Below are positions 28,264 to 37,167 of a DNA stretch of 64,000 bases, piece after piece. Both the position numbers and the translations under genes were made by a program. The notes below the pieces were generated by a model that was not told the DNA's origin, did no database searches, and saw only the letters and a program-made list of their open reading frames with translations. Source of the DNA: Qipengyuania xiapuensis. GTDB taxonomy: Bacteria > Pseudomonadota > Alphaproteobacteria > Sphingomonadales > Sphingomonadaceae. Location: assembly GCF_019711395.1 (NCBI RefSeq), contig NZ_JAIGNL010000001.1, forward strand, positions 1,488,001 through 1,552,000, in the 5' to 3' direction. How positions within the stretch are numbered: position 1 is the first letter of the stretch; every line of letters starts with the position of its first letter.

Positions 28264-28688
28264 CGAGCCCCCCGGGCGGCGCTCTCTATTCCCCGGCCTT
28301 GCTCGCGCTTGCTGTCGAGCTGGCTGCCTATCCTTTCGACGCCGCCGCACCATTCATCGGAGAGGCGCACTCACGCAGTTGCGGGAGCACTATCCGGATT
28401 TCCGCGACCGATGGGTTCGAAGATCTCGGCCTGAAGGTGACCGCCTGCGCCGTAGGACAGGCCGCAGCTGCGATTTTCGCACGGCACGTTCACGGGAAAG
28501 CCGGTGCGGATATCCAGACGTCTCTTGCCGAAATCATGGATTGGCTCGCGGGCGAGGGCGATACGCCCGCCTGGCCCGATATCGCGATGCTGGAAGCCGC
28601 GCGCGCCTATCCCGGGCGGCACGGCGCGATACTCTTGCCGTGGAGAGCCGCGCTCGACGTGCTTTCCAAGCCTTCCGCCCCTCGCTAA
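28260..28688 (+). CDS. IscU/NifU-like iron-sulfur cluster assembly scaffold family protein
   Basis: The 142-residue protein matches the IscU-like scaffold fold: SRSCGSTIRISATDGFEDLGLKVTACAVGQAAAAIF corresponds to the first two cysteine segments of IscU (Cys41 and Cys63). A C-terminal GAILLPWRAALDVL aligns with the third segment, but the third cysteine is replaced by a small residue (about 123). Cluster assembly by the usual three-cysteine mechanism is therefore doubtful, and another role is possible. The GTG start overlaps the cvpA stop. An MHS transporter gene follows after 40 bases. Confidence 0.72.
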   Translation: MTSPPGGALYSPALLALAVELAAYPFDAAAPFIGEAHSRSCGSTIRISATDGFEDLGLKVTACAVGQAAAAIFARHVHGKAGADIQTSLAEIMDWLAGEGDTPAWPDIAMLEAARAYPGRHGAILLPWRAALDVLSKPSAPR

Positions 28689-28728
28689 ACCGCACCCAAC
28701 CTACCAGAGAGAGGGGAGCGGGAGTTTC

Positions 28729-30393
28729 ATGGCAGGCGGTACAACGGTAACGCAGCGCGAGCCGAGCGAGAAGGAAATCAAACTCGTCATCGGCGCCAGC
28801 AGTGCGGGCACCGTATTCGAGTGGTACGATTTCTTCATCTACGGCACGCTGGCCTACATCCTGAAGGATGCCTTCTACGACGTAGATAACGAGACCCTCG
28901 GGCTGCTGCTGGTCTGGTCGACCTTCGCAGTCGGCTTCGCTTTCCGCCCGATCGGCGCGATCCTCTTCGGCTTCCTCGGCGACAGGCTGGGTAGGAAGTA
29001 CACCTTCCTTGTGACAGTGACCCTCATGGGGATCGCCACGGCAGGCGTGGGCCTCATTCCGACAGTGGCCACCATCGGAATAGCCGCGCCCATCATCGTC
29101 ATCATCCTGCGCGTGCTTCAGGGCCTCGCGCTGGGCGGCGAATACGGCGGTGCGGCCATCTATGTCGCCGAGCATGCTCCGCCCGAAAAGCGCGGGTTCT
29201 ACACCAGCTTCATCCAGGCGAGTGTTGCGGGCGGCTTCGTCCTCTCGATCGCGGTCGTGCTCTCGTGCCGGTTCCTCATTCCGGAAGACGATTTCGTCGC
29301 CTGGGGCTGGCGTGTGCCTTTCCTCCTGTCGATCATCCTGCTGGGGATTTCGCTGTGGATGCGCCTGAAACTGTCGGAAAGCCCGGTCTTCCAGGCGATG
29401 AAGGAAGCGGGCGAAACCGCGCACAATCCCTTCGTCGAGAGCTTCACCTATCCGGGTAACAAGAAGCGCATCTTCGTCGCGCTCTTCGGTGTCACGGGCA
29501 TCCTGACCACGATCTGGTACACCGCATTCTTCAGCGGGATGAGCTTCCTGCGCGGACCGATGCATGTCGATGATCTCACGGTCGAGCTGATCCTGTTCGT
29601 CTCCGGCCTGATCGCCATGACCTTCTACATCCTGATCGGGAAATGGTCGGACAGGGTTGGGCGCAAGAAGCCGATCATCATCGGTGCCGTGGCGACGCTG
29701 GCGTTGCTCTTTCCGGCATTCTGGACGCTCGGCAGCCTTGCCAATCCGGCGCTGTCCGAAGCTGCTGAGCGCACGCCGATCACTGTTTCGGGTCCCGTAT
29801 GCACTACCGATCCCTTCGCGGACCTTTTCGACCGCGAGCAGAGCGATTGCGGCAAGATCCTCGAGACGCTGACCGCCTCGGGCGTTCCTTACGAACTGAC
29901 CGAAGGCAGCGAGTTGCAGCTTTCTGCGGGCGGAGAAGCGATCGCGATCGATCCTGTGTGGTTCGAAGACGGTGCGGCCCGCCGCGACGGCATTCGCGGT
30001 GCACTCAGCAACTACGGTTTCGACTTCAGCAAACAGCAGCCGGCATTCGGCAACATCCTGGGCATTGTGGCCGTGCTGCTCGGCCTCGGCATGCTCTCGG
30101 CACTGACCTACGGTTCGGTCGCCGCACTCTTGTCGGAAATGTTCCCACCCCGCATCCGTTACAGCTCCATGTCGATCCCCTATCACATCGGTGCGGGCTA
30201 TCTCGGCGGCTTCCTGCCGCTGATCGCAGGCGTCATCGTGGCGAGCACCGGCAATATCTACTCCGGCCTCTGGTACACCTGGGTCGTGGTGGCATTCGGT
30301 GTCGTCGTCGCATGGTGGGGCCTGCCGAGCGGCCCGCCGACGGATTTCGAGGATTCGGGTGAAGCTCCGCCCGTCTCGCCCGTAACCCCGTGA
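28729..30393 (+). CDS. MHS-family major facilitator transporter with extra periplasmic domain
   Basis: The 554-residue protein is a major facilitator of the metabolite:proton symporter (MHS) type: ASSAGTVFEWYDFFIYGTLA in helix 1, GDRLGRKYTF after helix 2, QGLALGGEYGGAAIYVAEHAP in helix 4-5 and GKWSDRVGRKKPII after helix 8. Between helices 9 and 10 it carries about 95 extra residues (about 345-440) with Cys358 and Cys374, predicted periplasmic. Typical MHS members have about 430-450 residues. The ATG at 28729 follows GAGGGGAGCGGGAG. The open frame extends upstream to 28504 but the start is clear. The transported substrate is unknown. Confidence 0.88.
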   Translation: MAGGTTVTQREPSEKEIKLVIGASSAGTVFEWYDFFIYGTLAYILKDAFYDVDNETLGLLLVWSTFAVGFAFRPIGAILFGFLGDRLGRKYTFLVTVTLMGIATAGVGLIPTVATIGIAAPIIVIILRVLQGLALGGEYGGAAIYVAEHAPPEKRGFYTSFIQASVAGGFVLSIAVVLSCRFLIPEDDFVAWGWRVPFLLSIILLGISLWMRLKLSESPVFQAMKEAGETAHNPFVESFTYPGNKKRIFVALFGVTGILTTIWYTAFFSGMSFLRGPMHVDDLTVELILFVSGLIAMTFYILIGKWSDRVGRKKPIIIGAVATLALLFPAFWTLGSLANPALSEAAERTPITVSGPVCTTDPFADLFDREQSDCGKILETLTASGVPYELTEGSELQLSAGGEAIAIDPVWFEDGAARRDGIRGALSNYGFDFSKQQPAFGNILGIVAVLLGLGMLSALTYGSVAALLSEMFPPRIRYSSMSIPYHIGAGYLGGFLPLIAGVIVASTGNIYSGLWYTWVVVAFGVVVAWWGLPSGPPTDFEDSGEAPPVSPVTP

Positions 30394-31427
30394 CGCTGAC
30401 CCCGCCGCCAACCCTCAAGCTGCGCATCGACCGCACCGCGCTCGCAGATAACTGGCGCGCACTCGACCGGTTGTCGGGCAAGGCAAGGGCGGGCGCTGCG
30501 GTAAAAGCGGATTGCTACGGCCTCGGTGTCGAGCACTGCGTTCCCGCTCTGCGCGATGCGGGCTGCCGCGACTTCTTTGTTGCGCACTGGAGCGAAGTGC
30601 CGGCGGTTCTCGGACACATTCCGCCCGAGCAGCTTGCGGTGCTGCACGGACCGATCAACGAGGCCGAGGTCGCCTTCGCCAAAGAGACCGGCGCGATCCC
30701 CGTGATCGATTCCCTCCACCAGGCACGCCTCTGGAAGGAGGGTGGGGGCGGCCCATGCCACCTCATGGTCGACAGCGGGATCAACCGGCTCGGGGTCGCC
30801 CGCAAGAACATCGGCGATCCGGTGATCCAGGCGCTCGATGTGCAAGTCCTGCTCAGCCATCTCGCATGTGCCGACGAGGACAGCGACATGAACGCGCAGC
30901 AGTTGGCTGATTTCAACGAGGCGCGCAGCGCTGTCGAACACCGCAAGGCAAGCCTTGCCAACAGTGCAGGCATTGTGCTGGGCGAGGCCTACCACTTCGA
31001 CCTCACGCGGCCGGGACTTGCACTTTACGGCGGCGTACCGCGGCCCGAACTTGCCGGTGAGATACTGCAGGTCGCCTATCCCTACGCCGCCGTGATCCAG
31101 GTGCGCGAACTCTCGGCAGGCGACACGGTCGGCTACAACGCAACCTTCACCGCACCAGAGGATATGCGCGTGGGCGTACTCTCGCTCGGCTACGCTGACG
31201 GTATCCTGCGCGCATGGTCGGGAGCATCCTTCCAGCGCGGGAATGCATCGCTGCCGATCCTCGGCAAAGTGTCGATGGACATGATCGTAATCGACCTTGC
31301 CGAAGCGCCCGATATTGCCGAGGGCGACTGGGTGGAATTGCCCTATCACCTGCCCGATGCTGCGCAGCAAACCTCTCTATCGCAATACGAATTGCTTACC
31401 GTTCTGGGACACCGCTTCCAACGTTGA
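30390..31427 (+). CDS. alr: Alanine racemase
   Basis: Alanine racemase makes D-alanine for peptidoglycan using PLP. The 345-residue protein has AAVKADCYGLG, with the PLP lysine at Lys39, and later GDTVGYNATFTAPEDMRVGVLSLGYADGI, with the conserved catalytic Tyr. The substrate pocket and dimer interface segments are in the normal order. The start is GTG overlapping the transporter stop (GTGA). The protein is slightly shorter than many racemases but complete. Confidence 0.92.
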   Translation: MTLTPPPTLKLRIDRTALADNWRALDRLSGKARAGAAVKADCYGLGVEHCVPALRDAGCRDFFVAHWSEVPAVLGHIPPEQLAVLHGPINEAEVAFAKETGAIPVIDSLHQARLWKEGGGGPCHLMVDSGINRLGVARKNIGDPVIQALDVQVLLSHLACADEDSDMNAQQLADFNEARSAVEHRKASLANSAGIVLGEAYHFDLTRPGLALYGGVPRPELAGEILQVAYPYAAVIQVRELSAGDTVGYNATFTAPEDMRVGVLSLGYADGILRAWSGASFQRGNASLPILGKVSMDMIVIDLAEAPDIAEGDWVELPYHLPDAAQQTSLSQYELLTVLGHRFQR

Positions 31428-31436
31428 TCAGTTCAT

Positions 31437-31490
31437 GTTGCGCTGCACATTGTGCAGGTGCTAAGCACCATCGCATTGCACAAACAACGC
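31437..31490. promoter_or_regulatory. TGC-rich palindromes: candidate PhaR operator
   Basis: CTGCACATTGTGCAG (31443-31457) is a perfect 6+6 palindrome with a 3-base spacer, directly followed by GGTGCTAAGCACC (31457-31469), a 5+5 palindrome. A further GCATTGCAC lies at 31473-31481. PhaR proteins bind TGC-containing dyads and repress their own genes. The site is 43-75 bases before phaR. Confidence 0.6.
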
Positions 31491-31511
31491 ACGCTTGGGG
31501 AGAGCGAAAAC

Positions 31512-32066
31512 ATGGCAAAGCGGACCGCCGACGGCGAACCGATCATCATCAAGAAATACGCCAACCGGCGTCTCTACAATACCGATACATCGAGCTACAT
31601 CACGCTCGACGATCTGGCGAAGATGGTCCGCGAAAATGTCGACTTCCAGGTCCTCGACGCGAAGAGCGGTGACGACATCACCCATACGATCCTCACGCAG
31701 ATCATCGTCGAGGAAGAGAGCCAGGGCGGCCAGCAGATGCTCCCGGTCAGCTTTCTGCGCGACCTGATCAGCATGTACGGCAATTCGATGCAGTCGATGA
31801 TGCCGAGCTATCTCGAAGCGAGCATGGCGAACTTCCGCAAGAACCGCGAACAGCTGCAGGCAGCCTTTGCCAAAGGCATCGAGGCGAACCCGCTGGCCAA
31901 GATGGCCGAGGCCAACTTCAAGATGATGCAGAATGCCGCGGAGGCCTTCATTCCCGTGACGCGCAAGGGCGCGGATGCGGCGAAGAAGGATGCCGACGAC
32001 GAGCTGGCTCAGATGCGCCAGCAGATGGCTGCCATGCAGAAGAAGCTCGACGAGCTGAGCAAGTAG
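31512..32066 (+). CDS. phaR: Polyhydroxyalkanoate synthesis repressor PhaR
   Basis: PhaR represses phasin and PHA synthesis genes and binds PHA granules. The 184-residue protein shows the family's N-terminal DNA-binding segment (IIIKKYANRRLYNTDTSSYITLDDLAKMV) followed by the accumulation-regulator domain (VLDAKSGDDITHTILTQIIVEEE). The C-terminal half is a predicted coiled coil. The ATG at 31512 follows GGAGAGCGAAAAC, and the longer frame from 31452 would run through the palindromes. Autoregulation by the upstream TGC palindromes is inferred. Confidence 0.92.
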   Translation: MAKRTADGEPIIIKKYANRRLYNTDTSSYITLDDLAKMVRENVDFQVLDAKSGDDITHTILTQIIVEEESQGGQQMLPVSFLRDLISMYGNSMQSMMPSYLEASMANFRKNREQLQAAFAKGIEANPLAKMAEANFKMMQNAAEAFIPVTRKGADAAKKDADDELAQMRQQMAAMQKKLDELSK

Positions 32067-32131
32067 TCGACCCGCTTCGCGCGACACGCTAGGGGCGGGC
32101 GCAAATCCAACTTTGAAGTGAGAATCGCTCC

Positions 32132-33673
32132 GTGGCCCAGATCCGCCATGCATTGAACACCAAGCGCGCCGACGACTTCGCCGCCTGGTACCAGGAAGTC
32201 ATCTCCGCTGCCGAAATGGCCGAGGAATCGGGCGTTCGTGGCTGCATGGTCATCCGGCCGTGGGGCTATGGCATCTGGGAGCGCATGCAGCGCCTGCTCG
32301 ATGACCGGATCAAGGCGACCGGCCATTCTAACGCCTATTTCCCGATCTTCATCCCGCTCTCCAATTTCGAGCGCGAGGCAGAGCATGTCGAGGGTTTCGC
32401 CAAGGAAATGGCGGTCGTCACGCACCACCGCCTGATCGCTGGCCCCGATGGCGGCCTGATCCCCGATCCCGAAGCCAAGCTCGAAGAACCCCTGGTCGTA
32501 CGTCCGACCTCGGAAACGATCATCGGCGACGCCATGGCGCGCTGGGTCCAGAGCTGGCGCGACCTGCCGCTGAAGCTCAACCAGTGGGCGAACGTCGTGC
32601 GCTGGGAAATGCGCACCCGCATGTTCCTGCGCACCAGCGAATTTCTCTGGCAGGAAGGCCACACCGCCCATGCGGACGAGGTTGAAGCCAAGGAGCACAC
32701 GCTCACCATGCTCGAGGTCTACCGCGCCTTTGCGGACGAAGATCTCGCGCTGGCCGTGATCCCCGGCGAGAAGCCGGAGAACGAGCGCTTCCCCGGTGCA
32801 GTCGAAACCTGGTCGATCGAGGCCATGATGCAGGACGGCAAGGCGCTGCAGGCCGGCACCAGCCACTACCTCGGCACCAACTTCGCCAAGGCATCGGGCA
32901 TCAAGTTCCAGAACAAGGAAGGCAGCGAGAGCCTCTGCCACACGACCAGCTGGGGCGTGTCGACCCGCATGGTCGGCGGCGTCATCATGACCCACGGCGA
33001 TGACGACGGCCTGCGCCTGCCGCCCAAGATCGCTCCGCAGCAGGTCGTCATCCTGCCGATGCTGCGAGACAAGCCCGAAGATGAGGCGCTGATCGACTAT
33101 TGCGAGGCCCTGCGTGCCACGCTTGCGAGCAAACACGTCCTTGGCGAACCGCTGCGCGTCCTGCTCGACACCCGTCCGGGCAAGGCTGCGGCCAAGCGCT
33201 GGGACTATGTCCGCAAGGGCGCCCCGATCATTATCGAAGTCGGTGGCCGCGACATGGAAAACGGCGTCGTCAGCCTGCTTCGCCGCGACAAGCTGTGGAA
33301 CGAGGAAAACGGCAAGCCCGCTTTCCAGACCCCCACGCGCGAAGTCGCCGGGCAGACGGTCCCCGATATCCTCGCCGACATGCAGTCCGCTTTCCTCACC
33401 GAAGCGGCCGAGCGGCGCGAGACGAATATCACCCGCGGCGTGACGAGCTTCGAGGAGGTCGAGAAGTTCTTCTCTGCCTCGCGCTATCCCGGCTGGGTCG
33501 AGGTTCAGTGGTCGAAGCCCACCGGCGAGCGACTCGAGAAGGTCGTCGAGCGCCTCAAGGAGCACAAGCTCACCATCCGCAACGTGCCGATGGATGCCGC
33601 GCCGGTTGACGGCGAGTGCATCTTTACCGGCGCGCCCGCGACCGAGCGCGTGCTCCTTGCCAAGGCATATTGA
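32132..33673 (+). CDS. proS: Prolyl-tRNA synthetase, archaeal/eukaryotic-type
   Basis: ProRS charges tRNA-Pro. The 513-residue class II synthetase shows RPTSETIIGDAMARWVQSWRDLP (motif 2 region), WEMRTRMFLRTSEFLWQEGHTAHA, and the class II motif 3-type CHTTSWGVSTRM. The layout lacks the insertion editing domain of the long bacterial type and ends with a tyrosine (AKAY), like archaeal/eukaryotic-type enzymes. The GTG start at 32132 has GAAGTGAG upstream. It stands between phaR and rnr. Confidence 0.93.
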   Translation: MAQIRHALNTKRADDFAAWYQEVISAAEMAEESGVRGCMVIRPWGYGIWERMQRLLDDRIKATGHSNAYFPIFIPLSNFEREAEHVEGFAKEMAVVTHHRLIAGPDGGLIPDPEAKLEEPLVVRPTSETIIGDAMARWVQSWRDLPLKLNQWANVVRWEMRTRMFLRTSEFLWQEGHTAHADEVEAKEHTLTMLEVYRAFADEDLALAVIPGEKPENERFPGAVETWSIEAMMQDGKALQAGTSHYLGTNFAKASGIKFQNKEGSESLCHTTSWGVSTRMVGGVIMTHGDDDGLRLPPKIAPQQVVILPMLRDKPEDEALIDYCEALRATLASKHVLGEPLRVLLDTRPGKAAAKRWDYVRKGAPIIIEVGGRDMENGVVSLLRRDKLWNEENGKPAFQTPTREVAGQTVPDILADMQSAFLTEAAERRETNITRGVTSFEEVEKFFSASRYPGWVEVQWSKPTGERLEKVVERLKEHKLTIRNVPMDAAPVDGECIFTGAPATERVLLAKAY

Positions 33674-33688
33674 TCGCCAAGGCGTGAC

Positions 33689-36013
33689 ATGCGCTCCCGC
33701 CATCCCCATATGGCGGCAATGAAAAAACAGAACAGAACAGGGCGGCCGCAGGGGCTGCCCTCCAAAACGCAAATACTCGAATTCATCCAGAGCTCCGACC
33801 GACCCGCAGGCAAGCGAGAAATCGCCAAGGCCTTCGGCATCAAGGGGCAGGAAAAGATCGCGCTGAAGAAGCGCCTCAAGGACATGGCCGAAGAAGGCCT
33901 GATCGACGGCAGGAAGACCGCCTATCACCGCATGGGCGGCGTGCCGAAGGTGACCGTGCTCAAGGTCGTCGAGATCGAGGACGGCGAACCGATCGCCGTT
34001 CCCGAGAACTGGGATCCTGACAGCAAGGACAAGCCGCCGCGCCTGGTCGTGAAGGAAAGCAAGAAGGTCGCAGCGCTCAAGCGCGGCGACCGCTTCCTCG
34101 CGCGTACAGAAGAGCGGGGGAAGGGGTGGATTGCCCACCCGATGAAGAAGCTGCCCGCCCGCACCGAAGGCCTGATGGGCGTCGTCGAATTCGACGGCGG
34201 CGGAAAGCCCTGGCTTGCACCGGTCGACAAGCGCGTCCGCAATTCATCGCCCATCGGCGATCTGGGCGAGGCGAACGAGGGCGACCTCGTGCTTGCCGAA
34301 CCCATGGGCAAGTCGCCTCGTGCGAAGGTGAAGGTGGTCGAGGTCATCGGCGATCCGCTCGCTCCCAAGAGCTTCAGCCTCATCGCCATCGCCAAGCACG
34401 GCATTCCGCACATCTTCCCGCAGGAAGCGCTCGACGAAGCGCAGCGCGTCGCCGAACTTCCGCTTAGCGAGGAGAAGCGCGAGAACCTGCGCGATGTGCC
34501 GATCATCGCCATCGATCCCGCGGACGCGCGCGACCACGATGATGCAATCTGGGCCGAACCCGACGGGAATGGCGGCTACAATGCGATCGTCGCGATTGCC
34601 GACGTCAGCTTCTACGTTCGCCCGGGCGGCGTTCTCGACAAGGAAGCGAGGAAGCGCGGCAACTCGGTCTATTTTCCCGACCGCGTCGTGCCGATGCTGC
34701 CGGAAATCCTGTCCGCAGATGTCTGCTCGCTGGTTGAGCACGAGGACCGTGCGGCCATGGCCTGCCACCTGCATATTTCGCCCGAGGGCAAGGTTACCAA
34801 GTGGCGCTTCACCCGGGCGATAGTGCGGCTTGCAGCCAACATCGCCTATGAAGACGCGCAGAAGGCCATCGACGATGGCAGCGCTGACGAGGTGCTCAAG
34901 AACCTATGGGGCGCATGGAAACTCCTGTTCAAGGCACGGCACGCGCGCGATCCGCTCGATCTGGAACTGCCCGAGCGGCAGGTCCGCCTCAACGACGAGG
35001 GCCAGATCGAGGAAATCGCCGTGCGCGAACGCCTCGATGCGCACCGCGTCGTCGAAGACTTCATGATCGCAGCGAACGTCGCCGCGGCAAAGGCGCTTGA
35101 GGAGAAGGCAGCTCCGGTGGTCTACCGCGTCCACGAAACGCCGAGCCGCGAGAAGCTGATGGCGTTCAAGGAATACCTTGCGAGCCAGGGCCGCCCCTTC
35201 GCGATGGGTCAGGTCATCACTCCGGGCATCTTCAACCGGATGCTCAAGGATATCTCCGATCCTGCTGAAAAAGCACTGATTATGGAGGCGGTCCTGCGCA
35301 GCCAGACGCAAGCCTACTACGGGCCGGCGAACGCAGGTCACTTCGGCCTGGCGCTGGGCAGCTATGCCCATTTCACCTCGCCGATCCGCCGCTATGCCGA
35401 CCTTCTGGTGCACCGCGCGCTGGTCGATTCCTACAAGCTCGAACAACCCAAGCCCAAGGGCAAGATCCCCGAGGGGTCGGGGCTGTCGGACCGCGACCGC
35501 ACTGCACTCAACCAGATCACCGACGCGATCAGCCAGACCGAGCGCCGCGCGATGGAAGCAGAGCGCGACACGATCGACCGTTATGTCGCCGCATGGCTCT
35601 CCGGCCGTGTCGGCGAGACCTTCGACACGCGCATAACGGGCGTGCAGGGCTTCGGCTTCTTCGCGACCATCGAGAACCTTGGCGGCGACGGGCTGGTCCC
35701 GGTCTCCACGCTGGGGCGCGAGTATTTCCGCTACGACGAGGGCGCGCAGGAGCTAACCGGCGAGGACAGCGGCAAAACCTATGCCGTCGGCGACAGGCTC
35801 AAGCTAAAACTCGCCGAAGCGAATCCGCTGACCGGAGCGCTCAAGTTCGAAGTGCCCGACAGCGACGGCTCGGGCATCGAGAAGCGCGGTTTCCGCCCAC
35901 CGCCGAAGAAGAAGCACTTCCAGAAAGGCAAGGGCGCCCCGCGCCAGTCGCATGCGAAGGGCAAGCGAGGGCGTCCGGGCAACATCCGGCACCAGGGACG
36001 CAAGAAGAAGTAG
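33689..36013 (+). CDS. rnr: Ribonuclease R
   Basis: RNase R is a processive 3-to-5 exoribonuclease that degrades structured RNA. The 774-residue protein has an N-terminal helix-turn-helix-like domain, cold-shock domains, the RNB catalytic core with IDPADARDHDDAIW, carrying the metal-binding aspartates, an ATLVHRAL-like segment, and an S1 domain followed by a lysine-rich tail. The ATG at 33689 has AAGG six bases upstream. In-frame ATGs at 33710 and 33719 are possible but lack a ribosome site. Confidence 0.93.
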   Translation: MRSRHPHMAAMKKQNRTGRPQGLPSKTQILEFIQSSDRPAGKREIAKAFGIKGQEKIALKKRLKDMAEEGLIDGRKTAYHRMGGVPKVTVLKVVEIEDGEPIAVPENWDPDSKDKPPRLVVKESKKVAALKRGDRFLARTEERGKGWIAHPMKKLPARTEGLMGVVEFDGGGKPWLAPVDKRVRNSSPIGDLGEANEGDLVLAEPMGKSPRAKVKVVEVIGDPLAPKSFSLIAIAKHGIPHIFPQEALDEAQRVAELPLSEEKRENLRDVPIIAIDPADARDHDDAIWAEPDGNGGYNAIVAIADVSFYVRPGGVLDKEARKRGNSVYFPDRVVPMLPEILSADVCSLVEHEDRAAMACHLHISPEGKVTKWRFTRAIVRLAANIAYEDAQKAIDDGSADEVLKNLWGAWKLLFKARHARDPLDLELPERQVRLNDEGQIEEIAVRERLDAHRVVEDFMIAANVAAAKALEEKAAPVVYRVHETPSREKLMAFKEYLASQGRPFAMGQVITPGIFNRMLKDISDPAEKALIMEAVLRSQTQAYYGPANAGHFGLALGSYAHFTSPIRRYADLLVHRALVDSYKLEQPKPKGKIPEGSGLSDRDRTALNQITDAISQTERRAMEAERDTIDRYVAAWLSGRVGETFDTRITGVQGFGFFATIENLGGDGLVPVSTLGREYFRYDEGAQELTGEDSGKTYAVGDRLKLKLAEANPLTGALKFEVPDSDGSGIEKRGFRPPPKKKHFQKGKGAPRQSHAKGKRGRPGNIRHQGRKKK

Positions 36014-36064
36014 GCGGAACGGGCGAGGGGGGATCCCCATTGAAGGGTCAAAGGAGAAACCCCC

Positions 36065-36580
36065 ATGCTCGTACCCGGAAAAGCCATCCCCGATCTCGAC
36101 CTGCCGCTGACCATCGATGCGCGTTTCGAACTGGCGAAACAGAGCCCCGAGGCCTTCACCATGCTGGTCTTCTACCGCGGCAAGCACTGCCCGATCTGCA
36201 AGAAGTACCTTGAGGAGCTTGGCAGCAAGCTTGGCAAGTTCACCGACAAGGGCATCAACGTCTTCGCGGTCTCGATGGACAGCCCCGAACGCGCTGCGGT
36301 CTCTCACGAAGAATGGCACACCGGCGACCTCCCGCTCGCCCATTCAATGAGCGAGGACAAGGCCCGCGAATGGGGTCTCTACATCTCGCAAAAGCGCGAA
36401 GGCAGCGGTGAGCCCGATACCTTCAGCGAACCGGGCCTCTTCCTCGTGAAACCTGACGGCACTCTGCATTTCGCCGTGGTCCAGAATGCGCCGTTCACGC
36501 GCCCCGATCTCGACGACCTGCTCAGCGGCCTCACCTTTACCCTCGAGAACGATTACCCGACGCGCGGCGCGCTGACCTGA
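36065..36580 (+). CDS. Peroxiredoxin-like thioredoxin-fold protein
   Basis: The 171-residue protein has a thioredoxin-fold AhpC/TSA-like core with a CxxC motif at Cys42 and Cys45 (FYRGKHCPICKKYLEEL). Then follow the beta-strands INVFAVSMDSPE and LFLVKPDGTLHF. The arrangement resembles the peroxiredoxin-like family that reduces peroxides, although a true peroxidatic Thr-Cys pattern is not present. The ATG follows AAAGGAGAAACCCCC. It is convergent with the universal stress gene, four bases apart. Confidence 0.82.
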   Translation: MLVPGKAIPDLDLPLTIDARFELAKQSPEAFTMLVFYRGKHCPICKKYLEELGSKLGKFTDKGINVFAVSMDSPERAAVSHEEWHTGDLPLAHSMSEDKAREWGLYISQKREGSGEPDTFSEPGLFLVKPDGTLHFAVVQNAPFTRPDLDDLLSGLTFTLENDYPTRGALT

Positions 36581-36584
36581 TAGG

Positions 36585-37037
36585 TCAAGCCAATTCGTCG
36601 ATCTGTTCGCGGGTGAGATTGCCGGGCACGATATAGACCGGGCAGGGCAGGGCGTTCGCGTGCACTGCGAAGTGGCTCACGAGCGGGTTCTTCCCGCCTT
36701 CCTTCGCCGTGCTCAGGACGAGTGCGGCGATCGAGCCGTGATCCTCGATATACTTGCGGATAACTTCGGCGGGCGAGCCGGGTTTGACGGTGATGACGGG
36801 CATCTTGCCCATTTCCCCGAAGACATTCCCGGCAGCATTGTTGGCCATGACCTCGGCGCGTTCGCGGGCTTCCTGCTCGATCGTCGCCTGTACGCCCCCG
36901 AAAGCGTTGAAGGTCTGCTGCGGCACTAATGCGAGGATATGCACCGATCCACCGGTCTTCATCGCACGCAGCGAGGCAAAGCGCAGCGCGAGCTTCGCCT
37001 CCTCGGTTTCGTCCATCACGACCAGATATATTCTCAA
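36585..37037 (-). CDS. Universal stress protein family (UspA-like)
   Basis: The 150-residue protein has the universal stress fold: an N-terminal beta strand (RIYLVVMDETEEAKLALRFA), a helix with ALVPQ, then VITVKPGSPAEVIRKYIEDH, and a final PCPVYIVPG strand. The ATP-binding GxxGxxxxG motif is not obvious. The preferred start is a TTG at 37037 with GGGAG upstream, because the frame above it lacks the family fold. Its role is inferred only from the family. Confidence 0.75.
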   Translation of the reverse strand: MRIYLVVMDETEEAKLALRFASLRAMKTGGSVHILALVPQQTFNAFGGVQATIEQEARERAEVMANNAAGNVFGEMGKMPVITVKPGSPAEVIRKYIEDHGSIAALVLSTAKEGGKNPLVSHFAVHANALPCPVYIVPGNLTREQIDELA

Positions 37038-37167
37038 AGGTCCCGCTCCCTCTTTGCGCCAAGGGCTACCCGCTAATTCGTATTCTGCGCAAGGACCTTG
37101 CGAGGGCGGGCCAAATTGGCCAGAGACCTGCAAAACACTCTCCCCAGCGAGGACGTAACGTCAAAAC

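Noticed and set aside
28534..30411. Open frame of 625 codons on the minus strand opposite the MHS transporter
   Set aside because: It is a shadow of the transporter gene with a charged, repetitive sequence. The plus-strand gene is clear.
32009..34138. Open frame of 709 codons on the minus strand opposite proS and rnr
   Set aside because: Antisense to two housekeeping genes, with no domain.
36029..36038. Palindrome GGGGATCCCC between rnr and the peroxiredoxin-like gene
   Set aside because: It is short, has no loop or T-tract, and can occur by chance in GC-rich DNA.
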